Shown piece after piece: positions 27,697-35,478 of a stretch of 64,000 bases of DNA. This stretch comes from Gemmatimonadota bacterium. GTDB lineage: Bacteria; Gemmatimonadota; Gemmatimonadetes; Gemmatimonadales; Gemmatimonadaceae. The notes beneath the pieces are model-generated. The model was not told the DNA's origin. It made no database searches and saw nothing but the letters and a program-made list of their open reading frames with translations. The position numbers and the translations under genes were made by a program. The stretch covers positions 62,001-126,000 of the forward strand of contig JADKAQ010000017.1 in the NCBI GenBank assembly GCA_016719105.1, in the 5' to 3' direction. Numbering within the stretch: the stretch's first letter is position 1; the number at the start of each line of letters is the position of its first letter.

Positions 27697-29130
27697 CTAG
27701 TCGCCGCGCCGTCTCCGTTCCCGCAGCGTCACCGAGTTCCCCGGGGTCCCGCTTACCGTCCCGCGACACACCGGCGAACCGCAGTTGCACTGGAACGACG
27801 CACTGGTCTCGCCGAGCAGCGTGGCGAAGTCGAGCGTGAGTTCGTCGCCAGGCGCAATGTCGCGGCGCGCCACCACGTCGAGGCCGAAGAACTCGGTGTT
27901 GGGGTCGCACGAGTGGTTCTGTGGTGCCCACTCCGACGGGTTGGAGTCCCAGAGGACGAAGACCTCCTCCGAGACGGGATAGGCGTAGTGGCGAAAGCTC
28001 TCCAACTCCGATGCGCTCCACGTGCGCTCCACGTGCCCCCGGGTCACGATGCGCTGCGCCCGCTCCTCGCCGTGGAAGACGATCTCCCCCTTCGTGATGG
28101 GACGCGTGGCGTGGATGCCGTAGCCGGCGATGGGGCTCCCCTCGATGCGGAACGGGCGCACGCGCCGCCGGTGCCGAGCAATCCCTTCGGCGACCATCAG
28201 CTTGGCGAAGCCGGCCTGCCCGATCCCGTCGTGCTTGAGGATGTAGTCGGCGGACCCCTCGTAGCCGTCGGCGTAGAAGATCGAGCAGGAGAAGTTCACC
28301 TCGAGGAAGTACAGGTCGCCGTTCCCGTCGAGGCGAAAGTCCATGCGCGCGTAGCCCACCGCGTTGAAGCCGTTGAAGACGTCGATGGCCGCTTGTTGCA
28401 GCTGTCGGACGAGCCCCTCGTCGGTGACAGGGACGTTGGCGTCGGGGTGCAGCTCCGACGTCTTGTGGGCGTACGTCTTGAAGCGGGGCTCGCTGTCGAA
28501 GACCCATTCCACCGGGCGGAAGGCGCGCACCTGCCCGTGCGCCTCGGGATCGGAGATGACCAGGCAGGTGAGCTCGCGCCCGTCGATGTACTGCTCGACC
28601 AGGAGTTCGGGATAGTCGGGAAGGGTCTCCGCGACCTTGGCGCGCAGCTCGTCGACGGTCCATACGCGCGACCGGGCATCGATGCCCAGCGAGTCGCCGG
28701 CGTGCGCCGGCTTGACGAAGAGCGGGAAGGTGAGCGTGCGGGCCACCTGCTCCACCTGGTCGAGGCTCGTCACCACCACGTGCGGCGACGTCTTCACCCC
28801 GGAGATGTGGGCGATGTACTTCATCAGGACCTTCGGCGGATCGTACAGCTCCGCGTTGGGCCCGGTGTAGGGGAGCCCCAGCCGGTCGAGCGAGTGGACG
28901 ACGTCGATCGACGGGATGTCCCAGTCGAGGTAGCCCTCGATGAGATTCACGTACAGGTCGAAGCCCTGCTTCGAGAGGTCGCGCAGCTGCCGGAAGGTGG
29001 TCAGCTTGTTGATCGCGACGTGGTGCACCTCGTGCGGCGCGAGGATCGCCGTGAGGTTGCGCGACGGGTCGTAGTTCCCGTAGTCGATGTCCGACCGGGA
29101 GTAGTCGGGCTGCAGGACGCAGATCTTCAC
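27697..29130 (-). CDS. ATP-grasp (D-Ala-D-Ala ligase-like) protein with C-terminal SET domain
   Basis: This 477-residue two-domain protein joins two chemistries. Residues ~1-315 form an ATP-grasp ligase: NLIEGY, LPYTGPNAELY, nucleotide lysine in FPLFVKPAHAGDS, the ELLVEQYIDGRELT strand and metal ligands in YFLEVNFSC. Residues ~328-460 form a SET methyltransferase domain with SPIAGYGIHAT, the S-adenosylmethionine/knot motif NHSCDPNTEF (~404), IAPGDELTLDF, and a post-SET cysteine cluster CNCGSPVCRG. GTG 29130 has a GGAG ribosome site. It follows the second ATP-grasp gene by 25 bases. A carboxylate-amine ligase and a lysine methyltransferase acting on one target is an inference; no substrate is known. 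Confidence 0.85.
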   Translation of the reverse strand: MKICVLQPDYSRSDIDYGNYDPSRNLTAILAPHEVHHVAINKLTTFRQLRDLSKQGFDLYVNLIEGYLDWDIPSIDVVHSLDRLGLPYTGPNAELYDPPKVLMKYIAHISGVKTSPHVVVTSLDQVEQVARTLTFPLFVKPAHAGDSLGIDARSRVWTVDELRAKVAETLPDYPELLVEQYIDGRELTCLVISDPEAHGQVRAFRPVEWVFDSEPRFKTYAHKTSELHPDANVPVTDEGLVRQLQQAAIDVFNGFNAVGYARMDFRLDGNGDLYFLEVNFSCSIFYADGYEGSADYILKHDGIGQAGFAKLMVAEGIARHRRRVRPFRIEGSPIAGYGIHATRPITKGEIVFHGEERAQRIVTRGHVERTWSASELESFRHYAYPVSEEVFVLWDSNPSEWAPQNHSCDPNTEFFGLDVVARRDIAPGDELTLDFATLLGETSASFQCNCGSPVCRGTVSGTPGNSVTLRERRRRGD

Positions 29131-29155
29131 GCCCGGCTCCGCATGCGTCGCATGC

Positions 29156-30226
29156 TCACGAGGCGAGCCGGACCTGTGCCTCTGCGTGACGCAGTGCCTC
29201 GTGCAGGATCGCCTGCACCACGGCCGCGTACGTCGTCCCCGCAAAGCGGATGACGGCGCCGATGGAGGTGATGTTCTCGTCCTCCGACAGCCCGCACTGC
29301 GCGTTGACCTCGAGCACGAGGAGGTCGCCGGTGCGTGCGTCCATGCGCAGGTCCACGCGACCGTAGCCGGTGCCGCCGACGGCCTCGTACGCGGCCCAGC
29401 TCACGTCGTGGAGGCGCTCGCGCAGCTCGGCGGGGGCCGGCGCGTACTGCCAGAGATCCTCGCCCGCTCCCACGGGCGCTTCGCGCTCGTAGAACTCCCA
29501 CAACCGATCGAACGAGAGGAAGCGCTCGGTGGGCGGGAGGTTGCGGTTGAAGACGCGCTCCACCGCCGGATAGACGATCGCCTGGTCGTAGGCGCGCGCA
29601 TTGCCCACGATGAAGGTGGTGAACTCGGGGCCGTCGACAAAACGCTCGACGAAGAGCCCGCCCTCGGCCAGCGACCAGCCATGCACCCCTTCACGGAGCG
29701 TGGCCAGCTGCTCGTTGAGTTCACGCGGGGTGGAGACGACGTTCTTGCAGCCGATCCCCATCGAGCCCGCGGAGACGGCCGGCTTGAGGATGATCGGGGC
29801 GGGGATGCGCGAGAAGATGCCCGGGACGCGCTTGGCGGTGGCGGGGATCACTTCCCACGGCGACGTGGGGACGCAGGCGGCCTCGAAGGCCGACTTCATC
29901 GTGATCTTCGACGTGGTGATGTCGTAGAAGTGCTCGTCCGCCCCGGTGTAGGGGAGTCCGCTCTGGTCGAGGTAGCGCACGACCGAGAGCCCGGGACAGC
30001 CGTTGATCTCATCGCCGTCACACAGGTTGAAGACGACCGGACGACGGTCGCGCGACTCGGCGGGGATGCGGTCGATGACGTCGCGAAAGGACGCCATCGT
30101 CACCGGCTGCCAGCGATACTCGAGGTCGAGCGCCGCGAAGGCGCGATCGAACTCCGCCTCGCCGGTGCTGAAGTCGTAGTAGTACTGGATCGTGGGGTCG
30201 TCGCTTTCGACCTGCGGGACGAGCAC
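29156..30226 (-). CDS. ATP-grasp ligase, D-Ala-D-Ala ligase-like
   Basis: This protein of about 356 residues is homologous to the ligase half of the next gene. It begins VPQVESDDPTIQYYYDF and shows NLCDGDE, LPYTGADEHFY, the Lys of APIILKPAVSAGSMGIG, the FVERFVDGPEFT strand and the metal-binding LLVLEVNAQCGLSEDE. It likely couples ATP hydrolysis to amide bond formation through an acyl phosphate, as in the Ddl family, but the active-site loops differ from true Ddl. The start is uncertain: GTG 30226 fits the family start, although the frame is open to 30544 and no ribosome site is clear. A perfect inverted repeat lies 23 bases upstream. It probably forms an operon with the SET fusion. Confidence 0.82.
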   Translation of the reverse strand: MLVPQVESDDPTIQYYYDFSTGEAEFDRAFAALDLEYRWQPVTMASFRDVIDRIPAESRDRRPVVFNLCDGDEINGCPGLSVVRYLDQSGLPYTGADEHFYDITTSKITMKSAFEAACVPTSPWEVIPATAKRVPGIFSRIPAPIILKPAVSAGSMGIGCKNVVSTPRELNEQLATLREGVHGWSLAEGGLFVERFVDGPEFTTFIVGNARAYDQAIVYPAVERVFNRNLPPTERFLSFDRLWEFYEREAPVGAGEDLWQYAPAPAELRERLHDVSWAAYEAVGGTGYGRVDLRMDARTGDLLVLEVNAQCGLSEDENITSIGAVIRFAGTTYAAVVQAILHEALRHAEAQVRLAS

Positions 30227-30248
30227 CCAGACGAGGAGCGGGGCAGAA

Positions 30249-30282
30249 GCGCGATCGCCAACACGGTCGTTGGCGATCGCGC
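30249..30282. promoter_or_regulatory. Perfect 14-bp inverted repeat before the ATP-grasp pair
   Basis: GCGCGATCGCCAAC and its exact complement flank a 6-base loop ACGGTC. It sits just upstream of the likely GTG start at 30226 (minus strand), with no T tract. It may be an operator, a leader hairpin or a terminator of an upstream transcript. Confidence 0.5.
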
Positions 30283-30551
30283 CGCGCGCATTCGCACGTC
30301 GCTTACGGAATCCCGATGGTGATCGCCTCAATGGCGCACGGGGGCTCAGAGCAGCACGCGCCGACTTCGTCTTCCGGATGGCGCGGCGCAGGAAACGAGG
30401 GGCCCGGAGTTGACGGGCGACAGTATCGCGCATGAAACGCGTTTCGTCGAGCGTGAATTTCACTCGAATGCCGGCGTGTGCGTTGCAGCGGCCGCGCGCA
30501 CCCCGTCGCGTTGCGTGCGCCGTGCGCTCTGCGCACGCGACCAACGACGGG
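30283..30551. other. Intergenic region between LVIVD and ATP-grasp genes
   Basis: About 270 bases that carry no recognisable domain in any frame. The minus-strand frame is open through it, but its composition (Arg-rich, no homology I recognise) suggests chance. It must contain the promoter of the ATP-grasp operon; no clear -35/-10 pair stands out. Confidence 0.35.
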
Positions 30552-31817
30552 CTATCGCGTCAGCGGTGCGAGCTTCACGAGCCCGTTGAGCATGTCCGAC
30601 GCGAAGAGCGCCGTCCCGGTGAAGTGCACTCCCCACACGAACGCTGCCCCCGCATCGAGCGCCCCGGTCGCCTTGAGGCGCCCCGCGAGCCGCATGTCAC
30701 ACCGCCCGTCAGCCGCCTTCTGCAGGAGGGTGCACGTCCCGATGTTCCCGCTGACGTCGAGCGCTTGCACCCCGCCGTTGTAGTACGCCGCGTAGAGGAT
30801 GCCGCGCGCCTCATCGACCGAGAAGTTGTGCGTGCCGGCGCCCGGGACGTTGAAGAACGCCACCTCTTTCGGCTGCGACAGGTCGGAGATGTCGATCACG
30901 TGGATATCGCCTGAGGACGACGAGAAGAGCGTCGCCGCCCCTTCCTGCCCGATGAAGGCGTAACGCTTGCTGTTGGTCGCCGGGTCGTGGAACCACCAGA
31001 TGTTGTGCACCTCCCCGTTCTTCGTGACCAGGCGCCCGACCTCGGTCGGGTTCTGCAGCGTCCCGCCCTTGCCCCCTCCGCCGATGTCCCAGATCACGAC
31101 GCCGTCGTTCCAGAGCGCGGTGAACAGGAGCCCGTCGCGCACGTAGACGTCATGGATGAACGGATTCCCCATGTCGCGATACATCACTTCGCGCGGGTTG
31201 GCCGGGTCGCTGAGGTCGACGATCATCAATCGCGACGGATGCGCCGAGGCGCTGTTCACCGAGAGGAAGGCGTACAGCTTCCCGTTGATGCGCTGCAACT
31301 CGGTGGTGTGCACGCCGCGCTGGATGTTCGGCGAGGTGAACCGGGCGAGCGCACGTGGCTTGGTGGGAGTGGTCAGGTCGTAGATCTCCACCGATCCCGG
31401 GGCCAGCTCGGTGGGAAAGACGAGCAGCTTGCCGTCGTCGCTCACCTGCACATCGCCGGTGGTGCGCACCGAGCCGCCACCCTGCACCGGCGGGACGATG
31501 ACCGAGTCGACGAGCGTCGGCGCCCCCTTCACGTCCCAGATGAAGATCGCGTTTCCCGTCACCGCGGGATTGCCGCGTGATCCCCACGTGCTCGTGTACG
31601 CGTAGTCGCCATGGACCCACACTTCGGCGGTGTAGCGATTGGTGAGCGCGCCGCGCCCGCTCACCGTGATCGTGGTCGGCGTGACCGGGTCGGGGACCGG
31701 GGGGACGGGGGTGACGGGGGTGGCGGGGCCATCATCCCCTCCGCAGGCCATGGCGAGGACGACGGCGGCCGCGACGGAGGCGTGGCGAACACGGGTGCCT
31801 GACGAGCGAGGGGGCAT
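30552..31817 (-). CDS. Exported LVIVD-repeat beta-propeller protein
   Basis: This 421-residue protein has a signal peptide with a possible lipobox (VVLAMAC, Cys25), a Pro/Thr/Val linker and then a propeller of LVIVD-type blades: GNAIFIWDV, GSVEIYDLTTPTKP, SRLMIVDLSDPANP, GVVIWDIG, GDIHVIDISDLSQP, GGVQALDVSGN. LVIVD repeats are found in surface proteins of unknown function and choice-of-anchor proteins. The protein is probably tethered to the outer membrane or periplasm. Downstream genes on the same strand are absent; upstream, 47 bases away, lies a beta-rich exported protein. A short GAAGACGGGAGACGGG repeat lies in the gap before it. Confidence 0.85.
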   Translation of the reverse strand: MPPRSSGTRVRHASVAAAVVLAMACGGDDGPATPVTPVPPVPDPVTPTTITVSGRGALTNRYTAEVWVHGDYAYTSTWGSRGNPAVTGNAIFIWDVKGAPTLVDSVIVPPVQGGGSVRTTGDVQVSDDGKLLVFPTELAPGSVEIYDLTTPTKPRALARFTSPNIQRGVHTTELQRINGKLYAFLSVNSASAHPSRLMIVDLSDPANPREVMYRDMGNPFIHDVYVRDGLLFTALWNDGVVIWDIGGGGKGGTLQNPTEVGRLVTKNGEVHNIWWFHDPATNSKRYAFIGQEGAATLFSSSSGDIHVIDISDLSQPKEVAFFNVPGAGTHNFSVDEARGILYAAYYNGGVQALDVSGNIGTCTLLQKAADGRCDMRLAGRLKATGALDAGAAFVWGVHFTGTALFASDMLNGLVKLAPLTR

Positions 31818-31864
31818 GAAGCGCGGGGCAGAAGACGGGAGACGGGTGGGACGCGACAATGACC

Positions 31865-33178
31865 TCAGCCGCGTCCCAGCTGGGCAGCACCGTAGCGACC
31901 AAAGCGTGGGCGCATCACGCCGGCGTGCAGTCGTATACCAGCGGACCACATCCAGAGTTGCGAGGCGTCGTAGAAAACCTCGGGATCGAGCGCCGTGGGG
32001 TGCGTCGTGGCGCGCGGGCGCAGCCAGGCTCCTTCGGCAAACGGCGTCAGCTGCAGCCGCCCCCATCGCACCGGGGGGGCGCCGACGTTCACCGTCACGA
32101 TGTGCCAGCGCGTGCGGCCGAGGATGTTGAAGTCGAGCAGCGGGCGCACCGAGCGATACGGGTCGTCGAGGCGATCCTCCTCGGGGCGTTCGGTGCGTTC
32201 GACGCGGGCCGACAGTTCGACCCCCTCGAGCGCCACCATCCCCTCGGCCAGCCACGACGAAAACGAAAAGATGTCGGCCTTTCGCGCATTGCCCTCGCGC
32301 GTGCGCCCCCACTCGGCCATCGCATACCGCAGCGTGCCTGTGGGGCGCACGAGACGCAACGAGGCGGCTTCCTTGCGCTGGTCGAGCCCCTCACCGGTGG
32401 CGAACTCCGGCGACTGCACGTGTGCGGCGCTCGCCGAGAGCTCGACGCCGAGCGGGGTGAGGGCGGTGAGGCGCGCGGCCCACGAGTCCATCGCGCGTCC
32501 GGCGTTCGGCCAGTCGGAGGGCCCTTCGGGCTCGTCGCCGTTGAAGCGTGCGACCTCGAGGGCGACGGGCGCCAGGCGCAGCGTGCCGACGACGAGCACG
32601 CGCTCCATCACCTGCGCGATGTGGTGGTTGACCGGGTACTTCACGAAGGGGCGCACCATCGGGTCGTCGCTCCCGAAGGGGACGAATCCCTTGCCGGCGA
32701 AGAGCGACGTGGCCATGGGGCCGCGCGTCGCCATCCCCCCGAGCATCACCTCGTGCAGGTAGGTGTGCGGGTGTCGGCGGTCGATGAAACCCTCGCCGTA
32801 GCCGCCCGGGTTGAGCTCGCCGCGACCGAGCGTCCACCCTTCGAGGTTGAGCGTCCCCACCGCCTGCAGCCGTCCACCCGCCAGCTGCACATTGCCGAAC
32901 AGCATGGGCTGCGTGAGGTAACCCTCGGTGGCGGTCCGACCGAACGCGGCGGGTTGGGCGCGCGTGCCGAGGGCGATGGCCATGGCGCCGGCACTCCACC
33001 GGCGCGCGCTATCGGCGTGCGACGTCCCGGCGTGGTGCGTGGGGGGATGCTGCGCGGTGAGCGTGCACGGGGCCACGAAGGAGGCCACGGCCCCGACGAG
33101 GGCAACGCGTCGCGCGACAGACTGCGTAACACAGTGCGCAACGCGGCCGCGTGCCGGTTTGCGGCTCACGCACGGCAC
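31865..33178 (-). CDS. Exported beta-rich protein, possible outer-membrane barrel
   Basis: A protein of about 437 residues that I do not recognise. A signal peptide (hydrophobic VALVGAVASFVAPC, ending LTAQ) is followed by a His-rich spot (HPPTHHAGTSH) and long alternating strands typical of beta barrels, such as TLRYAMAEWGRTREG, LEGVELSARVERTER, RTRWHIVTVNVGA and a C-terminus ending in aromatic and glycine residues. GTG 33178 is preceded by AGAAGG at a good distance; GTG 33169 is an alternative. It follows the cyclophilin gene by 37 bases on the same strand. Outer-membrane location is inferred from strand pattern only. Confidence 0.6.
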   Translation of the reverse strand: MPCVSRKPARGRVAHCVTQSVARRVALVGAVASFVAPCTLTAQHPPTHHAGTSHADSARRWSAGAMAIALGTRAQPAAFGRTATEGYLTQPMLFGNVQLAGGRLQAVGTLNLEGWTLGRGELNPGGYGEGFIDRRHPHTYLHEVMLGGMATRGPMATSLFAGKGFVPFGSDDPMVRPFVKYPVNHHIAQVMERVLVVGTLRLAPVALEVARFNGDEPEGPSDWPNAGRAMDSWAARLTALTPLGVELSASAAHVQSPEFATGEGLDQRKEAASLRLVRPTGTLRYAMAEWGRTREGNARKADIFSFSSWLAEGMVALEGVELSARVERTERPEEDRLDDPYRSVRPLLDFNILGRTRWHIVTVNVGAPPVRWGRLQLTPFAEGAWLRPRATTHPTALDPEVFYDASQLWMWSAGIRLHAGVMRPRFGRYGAAQLGRG

Positions 33179-33215
33179 GCGGCCTTCTCGTCGTTCGGGA
33201 CGGGTGGGGCCGAGC

Positions 33216-33974
33216 CTAACGTTTCTCGTTCGCGGCGGCCGGGGCGGTGGCGCTGTCCTTCGACGTCGCGCTGTCCTTGGCCGCGCTATCGGTCGCCGTG
33301 GGCGCCGACTCCACGAGGCGCGCGGTGCGGATGAAGTCGAGCTTGGGGAACTCCTTCTCCAGGTACGTGTTCCCCTGCCGCATGAGGCGCATCTGGTCGG
33401 GGCCGAAGCCCGCCGGCGGGCCGTCGCCGTAGCCGGCATAGAGCGAGTCGACCACCGCCATCCCCTCGATCACTTCGCCCACCGGCGCGAAGTCCATGTC
33501 GTCGAGCATGCGGTTGTCGACGAGGTTGATGAAGACCTGCGTCGTGCGCGTCCCCGGGCCGCCCATGGCGAACGACATGCGACCGCGCGTGTTGCTCTGC
33601 GCGACGGAGTCGTCGGGGATGGCGAGGTTCTCCCAGGCGGCGTTGACCGCTGGGTCGCCGTGCACGCCGAACTGCACCATGAAGCCGGTGACGGCGCGGA
33701 AGAAGCGCGTGTTGTCGAAGAAGCCGCTCTGCACGAGCGAGTACAGCCGATCGACCCCCTTGGGCGCCCAGGCGCGATGTGCCTCGAGGACAAAGGCCCC
33801 CTTGCTGGTCTCGAAGCGCACGCGGAACGAAGGCGGCGCCTCGGCGGACGAGGCGGGGGGGAGCCCGACATCGGAGGCTCCCTTGGGCGCCGGCTTGCCG
33901 TCGGTGCCGCAGGCGGTGGTCAGGAGCGAGGCGGAGGCGAGGAGCAGGGCGGTGCGACGGACAGAACGCAGCAT
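33216..33974 (-). CDS. Peptidyl-prolyl cis-trans isomerase, cyclophilin type, lipoprotein
   Basis: This 252-residue lipoprotein has lipobox LLTTACG (Cys22) and a cyclophilin domain (~48-205). Visible motifs are FETSKGAFVLEAHR, GVDRLYSLVQSGFFDNTRFFRAVTGFMVQFG (the catalytic Arg region FRAVTGF), GRMSFAMGGPGTRTTQVFIN and FAPVGEVIEGM. It should catalyse proline isomerisation during folding of exported proteins. The last 40 residues are Ala/Ser/Thr/Lys rich (ATDSAAKDSATSKDSAT) and probably disordered. The stop codon lies in GTTAGGC read on the minus strand. It is the folding factor in a run of four exported-protein genes. Confidence 0.93.
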   Translation of the reverse strand: MLRSVRRTALLLASASLLTTACGTDGKPAPKGASDVGLPPASSAEAPPSFRVRFETSKGAFVLEAHRAWAPKGVDRLYSLVQSGFFDNTRFFRAVTGFMVQFGVHGDPAVNAAWENLAIPDDSVAQSNTRGRMSFAMGGPGTRTTQVFINLVDNRMLDDMDFAPVGEVIEGMAVVDSLYAGYGDGPPAGFGPDQMRLMRQGNTYLEKEFPKLDFIRTARLVESAPTATDSAAKDSATSKDSATAPAAANEKR

Positions 33975-34104
33975 GACGAGACCTGGCACGAGCAGATGGA
34001 GTCGAAGTCCCCGCGAAGTCGGGGAGAGGTGAACGGCTGTGACGAACAACGGTTGGTCGGGCGAAATGGTGTCGAGGAGCGCGCTCTCTCGCCCGGCGTT
34101 GGGG

Positions 34105-35184
34105 TCAGCGTAGCGCCCGTGCGTCGAACCGCGCGATGCGCCCGCCGCTCCCCGAGGCGAAGAAGATACCATCGCGGGCGGCGCGCACCGCGTGATATCC
34201 GACGCCGTCGAAGGGGGTCCACTGCATCCCGCCGTTGCGCGAGATGTCGCTCCCCTTTGGCCCCACCGCGATCCCGACGGGTGAGCCGCGGCTGGAGAGA
34301 AAGAAAGCGACACCCGAGCGATAGCCGGCAGGCGGATTGGGGGTGATCAGGCGCCACTGGGTGCCGTTGAGCGTGGCCGCCGCGTTGGCACGCGTGGAGT
34401 CGTCCTGCGCATAGTGCCCACCGACCACCATGAGCCCCTGTCCCGGGATCTCGGCGACCGAGAAGATCCCCGCCGACGATTCCCCCGAGCGGATCGGCGT
34501 GTCGTACGCGATCCACTCGCGGCCGCGGTTGATGCTGCGGTGCAGGCGCGCCACGGCGCCGCCGGTTCCGATCCACGCGACCATCTCGTCGCCCCCGCCC
34601 TGCAGGAGCAGCGAACTCCCGCTGGCGGCAAAGGCCGCTTCGCCCGGTGCCGCGACGGGGCGCTGTTCGAGGGGCGGCTCGCGCCACGTCTCGCCGCCGT
34701 CGTTGGTGACGAGGAGGAAGAAGCGCCCGCCGATGGGGTCGCCTAACGCCATCCCGTGCTGGTCGTCCCAGAAGTCGATCGCGTCGAGGAAGACCGTCGT
34801 GTCGCTCGCTTGGTAGCGCAGCGACCAGGTGCGGCCGCCGTCCGTGGTGCGCCAGATGCGCCCGGCGGTGGCGGCGACGTGCGCCACGCGTGGGCTGCGC
34901 GCATGCACCGAGCGCAGGTCGAAGGCCGCCGCGCCGGGGATGGTGTCGAGCGACCAGGTCGCCCCGCCGTCGGTCGAGTGCACGACCGTCCCCTTGCTCC
35001 CGCTCGCCCACACGGTGCGTGAGTCCACGACGCTCAAGCCGCGTAGCGACGCCGTCGTCCCACTGTGCAGCGGGGTCCATTGCGCCGGGGCCTCACGGGC
35101 GGCGAGGGTGACGGCGACACCGAGGAGGAGGCGACTCGTCAGGCGCTGGACCGATGGCGCGGACGAAGCGGACAAGGCGGGCAT
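34105..35184 (-). CDS. Exported BNR/YCF48-like beta-propeller
   Basis: This 359-residue protein has a signal peptide ending in APAQ (about residue 35) and repeated Asp-box/YCF48 blades: TVVHSTDGGATWS, GRIWRTTDGGRTWS, FLLVTNDGGETWR, RLHRSINRGREWI, SDISRNGGMQWTP. Such propellers occur in photosystem II assembly factors and many exported proteins of unrelated function; here no photosynthetic context is seen. ATG 35184 fits a normal leader; ATG 35217 is possible. It diverges from nadB across 294 bp. Confidence 0.87.
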   Translation of the reverse strand: MPALSASSAPSVQRLTSRLLLGVAVTLAAREAPAQWTPLHSGTTASLRGLSVVDSRTVWASGSKGTVVHSTDGGATWSLDTIPGAAAFDLRSVHARSPRVAHVAATAGRIWRTTDGGRTWSLRYQASDTTVFLDAIDFWDDQHGMALGDPIGGRFFLLVTNDGGETWREPPLEQRPVAAPGEAAFAASGSSLLLQGGGDEMVAWIGTGGAVARLHRSINRGREWIAYDTPIRSGESSAGIFSVAEIPGQGLMVVGGHYAQDDSTRANAAATLNGTQWRLITPNPPAGYRSGVAFFLSSRGSPVGIAVGPKGSDISRNGGMQWTPFDGVGYHAVRAARDGIFFASGSGGRIARFDARALR

Positions 35185-35478
35185 GGTGAAATGGCGGGGG
35201 AGGGAGGTATCGTGCATGCGTCCCGGCGCGGCCGGCACTCCCGTAATCTCGCGCGCTGGCGAGCGGGGGCAACCGGCGACCACCCGCGTCGTGCCGTGAC
35301 TCGGCGCGATGTGATTCGGGGCGCAGTGGCACCGCGCTCGATGGCGTGGTGCCACCGTGCACCAGGTCTCGGCGGGGCATCGCACGGCGCGTCGGGGGGG
35401 GACCCGTGCCTCGCGGCGACGCACCGGTGAGGTGTCTCGCGTCGACTGCTCCACTCCTTTCACGTTCTGGTCCTCATC
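35185..35478. other. Divergent promoter region between BNR gene and nadB
   Basis: No coding sequence recognised. It contains an 8-bp inverted repeat GTGGCACC/GGTGCCAC (35326-35333 and 35348-35355, 14-base loop), which could be an operator for nadB or the BNR gene. No NAD-responsive regulator gene lies in the window. Confidence 0.35.

Noticed and set aside
27561..30551. RiPP precursor for the ATP-grasp pair
   Set aside because: I looked for a short peptide gene in the gaps at 27561-27696 and 30227-30551 and found no frame with a ribosome site or a conserved-looking core.
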